From NCBI RefSeq assembly GCF_964259225.1, contig NZ_CAXVKN010000025.1: a stretch of 31,949 nt of DNA, one strand, 5' to 3'. Below the pieces are notes generated by a model. That model was given only the letters and a program-made list of their open reading frames with translations, was not told where the DNA came from and did no database searches. Source of the DNA: Catenibacterium mitsuoka_A (lineage in GTDB: Bacteria > Bacillota_I > Bacilli_A > Erysipelotrichales > Coprobacillaceae). This document shows positions 8,500 through 17,127 of the stretch, one piece after another (position 1 is the first letter of the stretch; each line of letters begins with the position of its first letter). Position numbers and translations under genes: made by a program.

Positions 8500-8763
8500 T
8501 TATCCGATTGAGTTAATTTTCTTCTGAAGTCTTGCTTTCTGTCTGCTAGCATAGTTCTTGTGATGGATATGCTTAGTTACAGATGAATCTAACTGTCTTG
8601 TGCAATCGTTAAATTCCTTAGTAGCAACTTCCTTGTTACCTTCTTCTACAGCCTTTAATACCTTCTTGATTGAAGTCTTTAAAGCGCTCTTTACTGCGTT
8701 GTTTGCTAATCTTTTTTCATTATCGTTTTTATAACGTTTAATCTGCTGTTTCATGTTTGCCAT
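8500..8763 (-). CDS. rpsT: 30S ribosomal protein S20
   Basis: An 87-residue, strongly basic, helical 16S-rRNA-binding protein. It carries typical S20 features: the KRYKNDNEKRLANNAVKS stretch near the N-terminus, a central LDSSVTKHIHHKNYASRQKARL block and a Lys-rich tail. The start is the ATG at 8763, which has TCACCTC (GAGGTGA on the coding strand, 8771-8777) seven bases upstream; a longer reading to 8826 would run through the promoter. It is monocistronic, with its own terminator. S20 is often autoregulated at translation in other bacteria, but nothing here proves it. Confidence 0.97.
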   Translation of the reverse strand: MANMKQQIKRYKNDNEKRLANNAVKSALKTSIKKVLKAVEEGNKEVATKEFNDCTRQLDSSVTKHIHHKNYASRQKARLQKKINSIG

Positions 8764-8797
8764 AATAATCTCACCTCGTTCTATAGTTTGCTGAACT

Positions 8798-8826
8798 ATA
8801 ATACCAAAAATGCTAGATGATTGCAA
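8798..8826 (-). promoter_or_regulatory. strong sigma-A promoter of rpsT
   Basis: Minus strand TTGCAA (8821-8826), exactly 17 bp, TATTAT (8798-8803). An inverted repeat TATAGTT/AACTATA (8782-8788 with 8794-8800) overlaps the -10 and the predicted start of transcription. Confidence 0.8.
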
Positions 8827-8872
8827 TAGTTTTTTTGGTTTTTCCTGTGTGGTAGCACTTATAAAATGAGTA

Positions 8873-8881
8873 TGTTATAAT
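8873..8881 (+). promoter_or_regulatory. extended -10 promoter of the fmt operon
   Basis: TGTTATAAT is a perfect extended -10; the -35 position has only TAGCAC. It is divergent from the rpsT promoter. AGGAGG at 8896-8901 precedes fmt. Confidence 0.65.
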
Positions 8882-8907
8882 AAAAAAGACAATACAGGAG
8901 GAATTTT

Positions 8908-9858
8908 ATGAGTAAAAAAATTGTTTTTATGGGAACTGCATCTTTTTCATTAAAAGTACTGCAGATGTTATTAGAAAATAAATATGATGTTGTGGGTGTT
9001 GTCACTCAGCCAGATCGTTATGTAGGAAGAAAGAAAGTACTCACTATGAGTGATGTGAAACAGGAAGCATTAAAACATGATATTCCTGTATTACAGCCAG
9101 AACGTATTAGAAATGATTATCAGGCAGTCTTAGATCTAAAGCCTGATTTAATTATTACTGCAGCTTATGGACAGATTGTACCAACTGCTGTATTAGAAGC
9201 ACCACGTCTAGGATGTGTGAATGTACATGCTTCTTTATTACCACTTTATCGTGGTGGGGCACCAGTGCATCGTGCTATTATTGATGGTCGCACAGAAACA
9301 GGTGTGACTATTATGTATATGGCAGAAAAGATGGATGCAGGTGATATTATCTCTCAAAAATCCACACCAATTACAGATGATGATAACTTAGAAATTGTAT
9401 ATGATCGTTTAACTGATATTGGTGCTGAATTATTAAAGGATACATTACCATCTATCTTTGATGAAACAAATGATAGAATTCCACAGAATCCTGATGAAGT
9501 TGTTTATGCACCTATTATTAAGAGAGAAGATGAAAAACTTGACTGGAATAAGACAGCAAGAGAAATCTTTAATCACGTAAGAGGCTTATATCCTCATCCG
9601 GGTACATTTACAACTTATAATGGACAGATTGTAAAAATCTATAAGGGTGAAATTCATGACTGCCCTAATGCCAAGGAACATCATAAAGATGAAAAGAATG
9701 GTACTATCGTTAAGATCTTTAAAGATGCAATTGGGGTAAAGGTAGAAGATGGTGTATTCGTTATTACAGAGATACAGCTTTCTGGTAAGAAACGTATGTC
9801 TGTAAAGGATTATTTAAATGGTAAGAATATATTCGAGGTAGGAACTCAGTTTGAGTAG
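8908..9858 (+). CDS. fmt: methionyl-tRNA formyltransferase
   Basis: This 316-residue enzyme formylates Met-tRNAfMet with 10-formyl-THF to make initiator tRNA. The N-terminal Rossmann-type domain starts IVFMGTASFS. The formyltransferase signature appears as NVHASLLPLYRGGAPVHRAI, with catalytic Asn and His, then TGVTIMYMAEKMDAGDI with the active-site Asp. The C-terminal tRNA-binding domain covers about residues 205-316. It leads a four-gene operon with pyrimidine-nucleoside phosphorylase and not the usual def-fmt-rsmB arrangement, which is unusual. Confidence 0.96.
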   Translation: MSKKIVFMGTASFSLKVLQMLLENKYDVVGVVTQPDRYVGRKKVLTMSDVKQEALKHDIPVLQPERIRNDYQAVLDLKPDLIITAAYGQIVPTAVLEAPRLGCVNVHASLLPLYRGGAPVHRAIIDGRTETGVTIMYMAEKMDAGDIISQKSTPITDDDNLEIVYDRLTDIGAELLKDTLPSIFDETNDRIPQNPDEVVYAPIIKREDEKLDWNKTAREIFNHVRGLYPHPGTFTTYNGQIVKIYKGEIHDCPNAKEHHKDEKNGTIVKIFKDAIGVKVEDGVFVITEIQLSGKKRMSVKDYLNGKNIFEVGTQFE

Positions 9859-9867
9859 GTGATATTT

Positions 9868-11169
9868 ATGAGAATGGTAGATCTTATTGAAAAGAAAAAA
9901 GATAATGTAGTATTAACTGATGAAGAAATTCATGAATTAATCCAGGGATATACGAAAGGTGATATTCCTGATTATCAGATGAGTGCTTTCTTGATGGCTG
10001 TTGTCTTTAATGGATTAACAGATCACGAAACAGCCCAGCTGACTTTAGAAATGATGCATAGTGGTGATGTGATTGATTTAAGTGGTATTCATGGTATTAA
10101 AGTAGATAAGCATTCTACTGGTGGTGTTGGTGATAAGACATCTTTAGTATTAGGTCCAATGGTAGCTGCATGTGGTGTACCAGTCGCTAAGATGAGTGGT
10201 AGAGGACTTGGACATACAGGTGGGACTCTAGATAAGATGGAGTCTATTCCAGGACTTAATATTTATGTCAATGAAGAAGATTTTATTAAACAGGTGAATG
10301 ACATTCATTTAGCTATTATTGGTCAGACAGCGTCTCTTGATCCTGCTGATAAGAAGATGTATGCATTAAGAGATGTCACTGGAACTGTTCAGTCTATTCC
10401 TTTGATTGCTTCTTCTATTATGAGTAAGAAGTTAGCTGCAGGCAGTGATGCAATTTTACTTGATGTAAAATATGGTGATGGTGCTTTTATGAAGAACTTA
10501 GAGGATGCGAAGAAGCTTGCTCGTACAATGATCACAATTGGTCAGCATCTTCATAAGGATACAAGAGCCACTATTTCTAATATGTCCCAGCCTTTAGGCT
10601 ATGCAATTGGTAATTCATTAGAAGTGAAAGAAGCGATTGCAACACTTAATGGCAATGGTCCTGAGGATTTATTAGAATTATGTTTAACTGCAGGAAGTAC
10701 AATGCTGATGATGGCACAAAAAGCAGAAACAGTGACTGAAGCAAGAAAGATGCTAGAAGACGCCATTTCTTCTAAAAAAGCATTGCATGCCTTAGAAGCA
10801 ATGGTAAAAGCACAGGGTGGAGACAGCGATTATATTCTTTATCCTGAAAAGTTTACAGTAGCTGAACACATATTTGATGTTTATGCACCTGAAACAGGAT
10901 ATATTGAAGATCTAGAGGCATTAACTCTTGGACTAGTATCAATGCGTCTAGGTGGAGGAAGAGAAACAGTCACAGATGAAATTGATCATAGCGTTGGTTT
11001 GATTCTACATAAGAAAATCGGTGATTATGTAGAACAGGGAGAACCATTAGTGACTGTTCATGATAATGGTAAATGGACACAAGAAAGAAAAGAAGAATTA
11101 TTAAGTGCATTCCATTTTAGTAAAGAAAAGGTTGAAAAACCTATATTGATTGATGAGATTATGGAGTAA
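9868..11169 (+). CDS. pdp: pyrimidine-nucleoside phosphorylase
   Basis: This 433-residue enzyme cleaves uridine, thymidine or deoxyuridine with phosphate to base plus (deoxy)ribose-1-phosphate for pyrimidine salvage. The length equals that of Bacillus Pdp. The signature SGRGLGHTGGTLDKMESIPG region is at about residues 110-130, and the phosphate-binding KHSTGGVGDKTS lies just before. The C-terminal barrel-sandwich domain includes GGGRE. I chose the ATG at 9868 (MRMVDLI, as in Bacillus) because TAGGTGAT lies at 9856-9863; the GTG at 9859 is part of that site. The gene nearly abuts fmt (9 bp), and the HAD gene follows after 3 bp, so the three are co-translated. Confidence 0.95.
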   Translation: MRMVDLIEKKKDNVVLTDEEIHELIQGYTKGDIPDYQMSAFLMAVVFNGLTDHETAQLTLEMMHSGDVIDLSGIHGIKVDKHSTGGVGDKTSLVLGPMVAACGVPVAKMSGRGLGHTGGTLDKMESIPGLNIYVNEEDFIKQVNDIHLAIIGQTASLDPADKKMYALRDVTGTVQSIPLIASSIMSKKLAAGSDAILLDVKYGDGAFMKNLEDAKKLARTMITIGQHLHKDTRATISNMSQPLGYAIGNSLEVKEAIATLNGNGPEDLLELCLTAGSTMLMMAQKAETVTEARKMLEDAISSKKALHALEAMVKAQGGDSDYILYPEKFTVAEHIFDVYAPETGYIEDLEALTLGLVSMRLGGGRETVTDEIDHSVGLILHKKIGDYVEQGEPLVTVHDNGKWTQERKEELLSAFHFSKEKVEKPILIDEIME

Positions 11170-11172
11170 TAT

Positions 11173-12015
11173 ATGAGTAAATTTTTATTTTTTGATATTG
11201 ATGGTACATTAGTAGGAAAATCAAGACATGTAACAGAAAAAACAAAAGAAGCGATTCAAGCAGCAAAGAATGCAGGAAATAAAGTATTCTTATGTACAGG
11301 TAGAGCACCTACTTCTATTGTAGGTGATGTCAAAGCATTACCGATAGATGGTATTGTGGCAAGTGCAGGAGGATTTGTTCAGGTAGATGGAAAGTATATC
11401 TTTAAGAACTACATGGATCAATATACTCTTTCAGAAATGATGACACTCTTTGTGAATCATGGTATCTTATTCTGTCTAGAAACTGAACATGCTATTTATC
11501 AGACACCAGGTGTGAATGAATTCTTTGACAAGAGACACAATAAGGAATTTGGGGATAATGTAGAATTACAGAGATTCTTTGAATTAAAACGTCAAGAAGA
11601 AAATCGTATTCCTATCTCACAGTTTGATTTAGAAAAGACAGGTGTCACTAAGATTGGTTTTATTGCCCCTGATCCGATTGCTTTTTATGATTGTGTAAAG
11701 TATATTGCGCCAATGTTTAATATTGTGACATTCTCTAAATATGAAGATGATTTCATTAATGGTGAAATCATCTTAAAGAACTGTACGAAGGCAGATGGTG
11801 TGAGACGTGTTGTGGATTATTATCATGGAGATATGAAGGATACAATCGGTTTTGGAGATTCTATGAATGATTTCCAGATGATTGATACATGTGAAATTGG
11901 TGTTGTTGCAGAGAATGCGCCTGATAAATTAAAAGCCATTGGAACATGCTTCTTCAAGGATCCAGATGCTGATGGTTTAGCAGATGCGATTTATGAATTA
12001 AAATTAGATCAGTAG
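11173..12015 (+). CDS. HAD-superfamily Cof-type phosphatase
   Basis: This 280-residue HAD IIB phosphatase has motif I FFDIDGTLVG at residues 6-15, motif II CTGRAP, and motif IV FGDSMNDFQMI near residue 235. It is a second Cof-type enzyme in the window, only moderately like the one at 1298-2149. Its place directly behind pyrimidine-nucleoside phosphorylase raises the possibility of a sugar-phosphate or nucleotide substrate, but that is only context. GGAG at 11163-11166, within the end of the preceding gene, acts as ribosome binding site. Confidence 0.9.
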   Translation: MSKFLFFDIDGTLVGKSRHVTEKTKEAIQAAKNAGNKVFLCTGRAPTSIVGDVKALPIDGIVASAGGFVQVDGKYIFKNYMDQYTLSEMMTLFVNHGILFCLETEHAIYQTPGVNEFFDKRHNKEFGDNVELQRFFELKRQEENRIPISQFDLEKTGVTKIGFIAPDPIAFYDCVKYIAPMFNIVTFSKYEDDFINGEIILKNCTKADGVRRVVDYYHGDMKDTIGFGDSMNDFQMIDTCEIGVVAENAPDKLKAIGTCFFKDPDADGLADAIYELKLDQ

Positions 12016-12026
12016 GAGATGATTGT

Positions 12027-12698
12027 ATGAAGTATGAAATTAAAGGAAAACCACTTCCTGTCGCAATACTTCATCTAGATCAAGGCGAATCTATTTTGAC
12101 AGATAGTGGCGCAATGGTATGGATGAAACCAGCTCTAACTATGGATACTGTATCAGGTGGTATGAAATCTTTATTTGGCCGTGCTTTTTCAGGAGAAACA
12201 CTTTTCTTGAATAAATATACAGCGACACAGCCTAGTATGATTGCCTTAGGCTCTTCTTTTCCTGGTGATATATTAGTCTATGATGTGAGTCAGGGAGATA
12301 TTATCGTACAGAAGTCTTCTTATCTTGCAAGTGAAGAAACTGTAAAAAGAGAAATCTCATTCTCTAAAAAAGGAACTATTGGTTTCTTTGGTGGAGAAGG
12401 GTTCATCATGAATAGATATTTTGGCTCAGGTTTACTATTTATTGAGATAGATGGTACAGCTATAGAATATGACTTAAATCCTGGTGAAGAGCTGATTGTG
12501 AATACAGGTAACCTTGTCGCAATGAGTTCATCTTGTCATATTGATGTTGTTTCTGTAAAAGGTATAAAGAATAAGTTCCTAGGAGGAGAAGGATTCTTTA
12601 ATACAGTAGTCAAGGGACCAGGCCATGTCATTGTACAGACAATGCCTATTTCTACATTGGCTGAAAGCTTATCTGGTTTTATGCCTCAAAATGATTAG
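12027..12698 (+). CDS. AIM24 / TIGR00266 family protein
   Basis: This 223-residue protein is all-beta, with repeated Gly-rich strands such as KGTIGFFGGEGFIMNRYFGSG and SVKGIKNKFLGGEGFF typical of the AIM24/TIGR00266 family. Bacterial members have no established biochemical role; the yeast AIM24 name comes from a mitochondrial phenotype. No signal peptide or transmembrane segment is seen. AGGAGATGAT precedes the ATG, and it is the last gene of the fmt operon, before a strong hairpin terminator. Confidence 0.85.
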   Translation: MKYEIKGKPLPVAILHLDQGESILTDSGAMVWMKPALTMDTVSGGMKSLFGRAFSGETLFLNKYTATQPSMIALGSSFPGDILVYDVSQGDIIVQKSSYLASEETVKREISFSKKGTIGFFGGEGFIMNRYFGSGLLFIEIDGTAIEYDLNPGEELIVNTGNLVAMSSSCHIDVVSVKGIKNKFLGGEGFFNTVVKGPGHVIVQTMPISTLAESLSGFMPQND

Positions 12699-12729
12699 AG
12701 GAATGTCCCTTAGGTGAATATGTAATTAT

Positions 12730-12755
12730 AAAAGGATGTCGGCGACATCCTTTTT
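12730..12755. terminator. bidirectional terminator between AIM24 and acetyltransferase genes
   Basis: AAAGGATGTC (12731-12740), loop GGC, GACATCCTTT (12744-12753), with A's to the left and T's to the right. It includes the stop of the leftward gene. Confidence 0.85.
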
Positions 12756-13344
12756 AAATACGATCCCAATCTGTGTGTTCATCTTCTTCGGTAATTTCTC
12801 TAATAACATGGCATGGATTACCTACGGCTACACTGTTGCTAGGAATATCCTTTACAACAACACTGCCTCCACCAATAACAACATTATCTCCAATAGTGAC
12901 TCCAGGCATCACTTGAACACCTGCACCAATCCAGACATTATTTCCCACCGTAATAGGATAAGCAAATTCAAGTCCTTGATTTCTACGTTTTGTATCAATT
13001 GGATGTCCCGCAGTATAAAAACCACAGTTAGGTGCGATAAAGACATTATCTCCAAAAGTTACTGGAGCACAATCAATAATGACAGTATTATGATTCGCAA
13101 AGAAGTTCTTTCCTACCTTGATGTTATAACCATAATCACACCAGAAAGATGCTAGAATCGATGCGGTATCATCTATTTGTCCAAGTAGTTCCTTTAATAG
13201 TTTCTTTTGATTCTCTACATCAGAAGGCATCAGCTGATTGAATTTGAAACATAAATCTTTTGCGATTGTTCTTTCTTTAAGTAGATCTTCATCATTGTTG
13301 GCATTATACAACATTTCTTTCAACATTTTCTCTTTTTCAGTCAT
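12754..13344 (-). CDS. sugar O-acetyltransferase (Maa/LacA/NodL type)
   Basis: This 196-residue left-handed parallel beta-helix enzyme transfers acetyl from acetyl-CoA to a sugar such as maltose, glucose or a galactoside. The N-terminal helical Mac domain begins EKMLKEMLYNAND-like (residues 4-15). Hexapeptide repeats follow, including IGAGVQVMPGVTIGDNVVIG, and the catalytic His sits in YTAGHPID. The end AVGNPCHVIREI is typical of the family. AAGGAGA precedes the ATG. It stands alone between terminators and is divergent from pyrB. True substrate is unknown. Confidence 0.92.
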   Translation of the reverse strand: MTEKEKMLKEMLYNANNDEDLLKERTIAKDLCFKFNQLMPSDVENQKKLLKELLGQIDDTASILASFWCDYGYNIKVGKNFFANHNTVIIDCAPVTFGDNVFIAPNCGFYTAGHPIDTKRRNQGLEFAYPITVGNNVWIGAGVQVMPGVTIGDNVVIGGGSVVVKDIPSNSVAVGNPCHVIREITEEDEHTDWDRI

Positions 13345-13412
13345 ATTTTCTCCTTACCTATATCATAATAATATAGTTAATATATCAATTAAACGTTTTT
13401 ATTAGAAAAAAC

Positions 13413-13440
13413 TGTTTAAATAGAGTGGCTGTGATATAAT
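13413..13440 (+). promoter_or_regulatory. sigma-A promoter of pyrBI
   Basis: TGTTTA (13413-13418), 16 bp, TATAAT (13435-13440) with TG one base upstream of the -10. The leader is only about 35 nt, too short for a Bacillus-type PyrR attenuator. Confidence 0.7.
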
Positions 13441-13480
13441 AGATAGGAATTAAAACAAGTTTATAAAGAAGGAGCTCACC

Positions 13481-14416
13481 ATGAAAAAATTCATTATTGA
13501 TCCAATGGACTTATCTGTTGAAGAAATTGATGATTTAATCGCACTCGCAAACGATATCATCAAAGACCGTACACGTTATCAGGACGTATGTGCACATAAG
13601 ATTCTTGCAACACTATTCTTCGAACCTAGTACACGTACAAGACTATCTTTTGAAAGTGCTATGTTATCACTTGGAGGAAAGGTATTAGGATTCCCAACTG
13701 CAAACGTATCTAGTGCTTCTAAGGGAGAAACAGTATCAGATACAATTCATGTAGTTAGTGGCTATTGTGATATTATCGCAATGCGTCATCCAAAGGAAGG
13801 TGCTCCAGTTGTGGCTTCATCAACATGCACTGTACCTTTAATTAATGCAGGTGATGGAGGGCATAATCACCCTACTCAGACATTAACTGACTTATTAACT
13901 ATTCAGAGAGAAAAAGGCACTTTAAAGAACCTTACAGTAGGTTTCTGTGGTGACTTGAAGTTTGGACGTACAGTTCATTCATTATTAAAAGCAATGTCAC
14001 GTTATGAAGGTACTAAGTTTGTTTTCATCTCTCCAGATGAATTAAAGCTTCCTGAATACTTAAAAGAAGACATTCTTGATCCAATGGGTATTGAATATAA
14101 AGAAGTACGTAGCATGGAAGAAGTCATGCCAGAATTAGATATTCTTTATATGACAAGAGTACAGCAGGAACGTTTCTTCAATGAACAGGATTATATCCGT
14201 TTAAGAGATACTTATATCTTAGATGAAGAAAAATTACAGGCTGCAAAGAAAGATATGATTGTTATGCATCCACTTCCACGTATCAATGAAATCAAGACTG
14301 AAGTCGATGCAGATCCAAGAGCTGCTTATTTCAGACAGGCTCATAATGGACGTTTTATCCGTATGGCATTGATCTTAAGCTTATTAGGATTACAGAATGA
14401 GGTGGAAAGATTATGA
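13481..14416 (+). CDS. pyrB: aspartate carbamoyltransferase catalytic subunit
   Basis: This 311-residue enzyme condenses carbamoyl phosphate and aspartate, the first committed step of pyrimidine synthesis. The carbamoyl-phosphate site FFEPSTRTRLSFE has S50-T51-R52-T53. The 80s-loop equivalent SSASKGE is present, as are HPTQTLTD and MHPLPRINEI. It overlaps pyrI by 4 bp (ATGA), so a regulated catalytic/regulatory holoenzyme like that of E. coli is expected. No other pyr genes are adjacent. Confidence 0.96.
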   Translation: MKKFIIDPMDLSVEEIDDLIALANDIIKDRTRYQDVCAHKILATLFFEPSTRTRLSFESAMLSLGGKVLGFPTANVSSASKGETVSDTIHVVSGYCDIIAMRHPKEGAPVVASSTCTVPLINAGDGGHNHPTQTLTDLLTIQREKGTLKNLTVGFCGDLKFGRTVHSLLKAMSRYEGTKFVFISPDELKLPEYLKEDILDPMGIEYKEVRSMEEVMPELDILYMTRVQQERFFNEQDYIRLRDTYILDEEKLQAAKKDMIVMHPLPRINEIKTEVDADPRAAYFRQAHNGRFIRMALILSLLGLQNEVERL

Positions 14417-14838
14417 GAATAGACAGTATTAAAAATGGTATTGTGATTGACCATATTGCAGCTGGTAAAGCAAAAGAAGTATATGATGCTCTTGATCTAG
14501 GTAAGTTAGATTGTCAGGTTGCAATCATCATGAATTGCCGTTCTAATAAGATGGGTAAGAAAGATATCATCAAGATTGATAACGATTTTGATGTTGATTT
14601 AGATGTATTAGGTTATATTGATCCTAATATTACTGTTTCTATTATTAAGAATGGTGAAACAGTAGAAAAGAAAAACTTACAGCTTCCAGAAAAAATCATT
14701 AATGTGGCTAAATGTAAGAACCCAAGATGTATTACATCTGTAGAAAGAGATTTAGATCAGGTGTTCTATCTAGCAAATAGAGAGAAACGTATCTATAGAT
14801 GTTATTATTGTGAATCTAAGGCTGAGAAGAAGGACTAA
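14413..14838 (+). CDS. pyrI: aspartate carbamoyltransferase regulatory subunit
   Basis: This 141-residue subunit binds nucleotide effectors and docks on PyrB through a zinc domain. The four zinc ligands are C101, C106, C130 and C133, giving CX4CX23CX2C, the same spacing as in E. coli PyrI. The N-terminal nucleotide-binding domain contains GIVIDHIAAGKA. Start and spacing are fixed by the ATGA overlap with pyrB. Bacilli lack PyrI, so its presence points to another Firmicute class with allosteric control of the enzyme. Confidence 0.95.
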   Translation: MRIDSIKNGIVIDHIAAGKAKEVYDALDLGKLDCQVAIIMNCRSNKMGKKDIIKIDNDFDVDLDVLGYIDPNITVSIIKNGETVEKKNLQLPEKIINVAKCKNPRCITSVERDLDQVFYLANREKRIYRCYYCESKAEKKD

Positions 14839-14852
14839 GTCCTTCTTTTTTT
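14828..14852 (+). terminator. terminator of pyrBI
   Basis: A 9-bp stem (14828-14836 with 14838-14846) includes the pyrI stop; a T7 run follows. Confidence 0.85.
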
Positions 14853-14878
14853 ATAATTTAATATTTAATAGCATACTA

Positions 14879-14907
14879 TTGACATTAGATTGAAAGTGTA
14901 CTATCAT
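14879..14907 (+). promoter_or_regulatory. sigma-A promoter of the marR-ABC operon
   Basis: TTGACA (14879-14884), exactly 17 bp, TATCAT (14902-14907). This is the best -35 and spacing in the window apart from the one at 21165. Confidence 0.85.
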
Positions 14908-14913
14908 TCTAAT
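14884..14913 (+). promoter_or_regulatory. probable MarR operator
   Basis: An inverted repeat, ATTAGATTGA-N10-TCATTCTAAT (9 of 10 paired), fills the spacer and covers the -10. A MarR dimer bound here would block RNA polymerase, giving autorepression of the efflux operon. The N10 gap is wide, and the true site could be a sub-part. Confidence 0.65.
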
Positions 14914-14933
14914 GCGCAGAAGGAGGTAAACTG

Positions 14934-15362
14934 ATGAGAGAAAGTGAAGCAGTAGGCTATATTAAGCATATTAATGACTGTTTAAAGAAACGTGCGAATA
15001 ATTCTTTAAGAAAAGAAGGATTAACTTTAATGCAGTCCCATGTTTTATTGAAATTACAGGACGCACCTGATCAGAAAATGACCTTTAAGGAGATTGAGAA
15101 GGATTTACATGTAGCTCAATCAACAACTGCGGGACTTCTTAGAAGACTTCAGGAAAAGAATCTGATTGATTGTTGTGATGATCCGAAGGATAAGCGAATT
15201 AAAGTTGCCTGTTTATCACAAAAAGGAGAAAGCCATTGTGCGCAGGTAAGACGTAATATAGCGCAATCAAATCGTTTGATGATGAGTGGATTAACACAGG
15301 AAGAAATTGATACTTTAGCTGATCTTCTTAGTAAAGTCTATTCAAATTTAGAAAATAAATGA
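14934..15362 (+). CDS. MarR-family transcriptional regulator
   Basis: This 142-residue winged-helix repressor has the helix-turn-helix at about residues 48-80 (FKEIEKDLHVAQSTTAGLLRRL) and a wing with the DPKDKRIKVACLS motif, where the DxRxK-type signature is DKRIK. Terminal helices form the dimer interface. AGGAGG lies 7 bp before the ATG. It leads two ABC half-exporter genes. With the inverted repeat in its own promoter, the standard model is drug- or metabolite-induced derepression. The ligand is unknown. Confidence 0.92.
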   Translation: MRESEAVGYIKHINDCLKKRANNSLRKEGLTLMQSHVLLKLQDAPDQKMTFKEIEKDLHVAQSTTAGLLRRLQEKNLIDCCDDPKDKRIKVACLSQKGESHCAQVRRNIAQSNRLMMSGLTQEEIDTLADLLSKVYSNLENK

Positions 15363-15375
15363 AAGGGGAAAAAAG

Positions 15376-17127
15376 ATGAATATAATTCGTGTGCTTAAGA
15401 AAAGTATTCGTGAATACAAGAGAGATTCTATTTTGACACCTATCTTAGTTGCCTTTGAATCATTGACAGAATGTTTTCTACCATTGATGGTCGCAACTTT
15501 GGTGAATAAAATGCAGAACGGTTGTGATCTCTCTGTTATTGTGAAATATGGTGTGATACTTATTATCATGGCTTGTTTCTCACTCCTATTTGGTGCTCTT
15601 GCAGGTATTACTGCAGCCAATGCATCAGCAGGTTTTGGTAAGAACTTACGTAAAGACTTGTTTGTCGCAGTTCAGAACTTCTCATTTGAAAACATTGACC
15701 GTTTCAGTGCATCATCACTTGTTACTCGTATGACAACGGATGTTACTAACGTTCAGATGGCTTATATGATGATTATTCGTACAGTTATACGTGCGCCACT
15801 TATGTTGATCTTCTCATTAATCATGGGATTTGTAATGGGTGGTCGACTTGCATTAATCTTCTTATTCACTATTCCAGTACTTGGTATTGGTTTAGGTCTT
15901 GTTATTAAGAAGACAATGCCTTTATTTAGAAAAGTATTTAGAAAATATGATAATTTAAACAACTCAGTACAGGAAAACATTAATGGTATCAGAGTTGTAA
16001 AATCATTTGTCCGTGAAGACTTTGAAATGAAGAAATTCAATACTGCAGCAGAAGATGTTTGTAATGACTTCACAAGAGCTGAAAAGATTCTTGCATTAAA
16101 CAACCCAATGATGCAGTTCTGTATCTATGTTGTAATGATCTTTGTAATGACATTTGGTTCATTCTTAGTTGTTAATTTTGGTGGAGCTATTATCCAGGTA
16201 GGTCAGTTATCTTCATTACTTACTTATAGCTTCCAGATTCTTATGAGCTTGATGATGTTATCTATGGTATTTGTCATGGTGACTATCTCTATGGAATCAT
16301 GTGAACGTATTGTTGCTGTATTAGAAGAAAAACATACTATCTCTAATCCAAAAAATCCTATCTATGAAGTAAAAGATGGTTCTATTGATTTTAATAACGT
16401 TTCATTTAAATATTCTAAACGTGCTGATCGTTATGCCCTTGCAAATATTAATCTACATATTAAATCTGGACAGACTATTGGTATTTTAGGTGGTACTGGT
16501 TCTTCTAAAACATCACTTGTTAATCTTATTTCACGTCTTTATGATGTAACTGAAGGTGAAGTAAAAGTCGCTGGTGTAAATGTAAAAGACTATGACTTAG
16601 TGACTCTAAGAGATGCAGTTTCTGTTGTATTACAGAAGAACGTCTTATTTTCTGGTTCTATTAAAGAAAACTTACGCTGGGGTAATAAAGATGCTACAGA
16701 TGAAGAAATAGTAGAAGCATGTCATCTTGCATGTGCTGATGAATTCATCGAACAGTTCCCAGATAAATATGATACACATATTGAACAGGGTGGTACTAAC
16801 GTTTCTGGTGGTCAGAAACAGAGATTATGTATTGCACGTGCATTACTTAAGAAACCAAAAATCTTAATTCTTGATGACTCTACAAGTGCTGTAGATACTA
16901 AAACAGATGCTATTATTAGAGCAGGATTTAAGAAGTTTATTCCTGAAACAACTAAGATCATTATTGCTCAGAGAGTATCAAGTGTACAGGATGCAGATCA
17001 GATCATTATTATGAATAATGGTTCTATTGAAGCAATCGGTACACATGATGAACTTCTTGCATCAAATCCAATTTATCAGGAAGTATACTATTCACAAAAC
17101 AAGGGAGGTGAACAGGATGAAAAATAA
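15376..17127 (+). CDS. ABC exporter half-transporter, degenerate NBD (BmrC/LmrC-like)
   Basis: This 583-residue protein has six N-terminal transmembrane helices (about residues 15-310) and a C-terminal ATPase domain. The Walker A is GGTGSSKT (372-379), the signature is VSGGQKQRL and the Walker B is ILILDDSTSAVD. The catalytic Glu after Walker B is Asp, and the H-loop His is Gln (IIIAQRVSS). This is the usual signature of the non-hydrolysing site in heterodimeric exporters such as LmrCD, BmrCD and TM287/288. It therefore should pair with the next gene, whose start overlaps this stop by 11 bp. Likely role: export of drugs or lipophilic compounds, under the MarR regulator. Confidence 0.92.
   Translation: MNIIRVLKKSIREYKRDSILTPILVAFESLTECFLPLMVATLVNKMQNGCDLSVIVKYGVILIIMACFSLLFGALAGITAANASAGFGKNLRKDLFVAVQNFSFENIDRFSASSLVTRMTTDVTNVQMAYMMIIRTVIRAPLMLIFSLIMGFVMGGRLALIFLFTIPVLGIGLGLVIKKTMPLFRKVFRKYDNLNNSVQENINGIRVVKSFVREDFEMKKFNTAAEDVCNDFTRAEKILALNNPMMQFCIYVVMIFVMTFGSFLVVNFGGAIIQVGQLSSLLTYSFQILMSLMMLSMVFVMVTISMESCERIVAVLEEKHTISNPKNPIYEVKDGSIDFNNVSFKYSKRADRYALANINLHIKSGQTIGILGGTGSSKTSLVNLISRLYDVTEGEVKVAGVNVKDYDLVTLRDAVSVVLQKNVLFSGSIKENLRWGNKDATDEEIVEACHLACADEFIEQFPDKYDTHIEQGGTNVSGGQKQRLCIARALLKKPKILILDDSTSAVDTKTDAIIRAGFKKFIPETTKIIIAQRVSSVQDADQIIIMNNGSIEAIGTHDELLASNPIYQEVYYSQNKGGEQDEK

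Noticed and set aside
12736..13155. 139-codon open frame opposite the acetyltransferase gene
   Set aside because: It is the reverse-strand shadow of the hexapeptide-repeat coding sequence, starting inside the terminator.
13447..13480. Possible PyrR attenuator or riboswitch before pyrB
   Set aside because: The leader is about 35 nt and contains no hairpin or anti-terminator.
15762..16103. 113-codon leftward open frame inside the first ABC exporter gene
   Set aside because: Shadow of a hydrophobic coding region, with no start signal.
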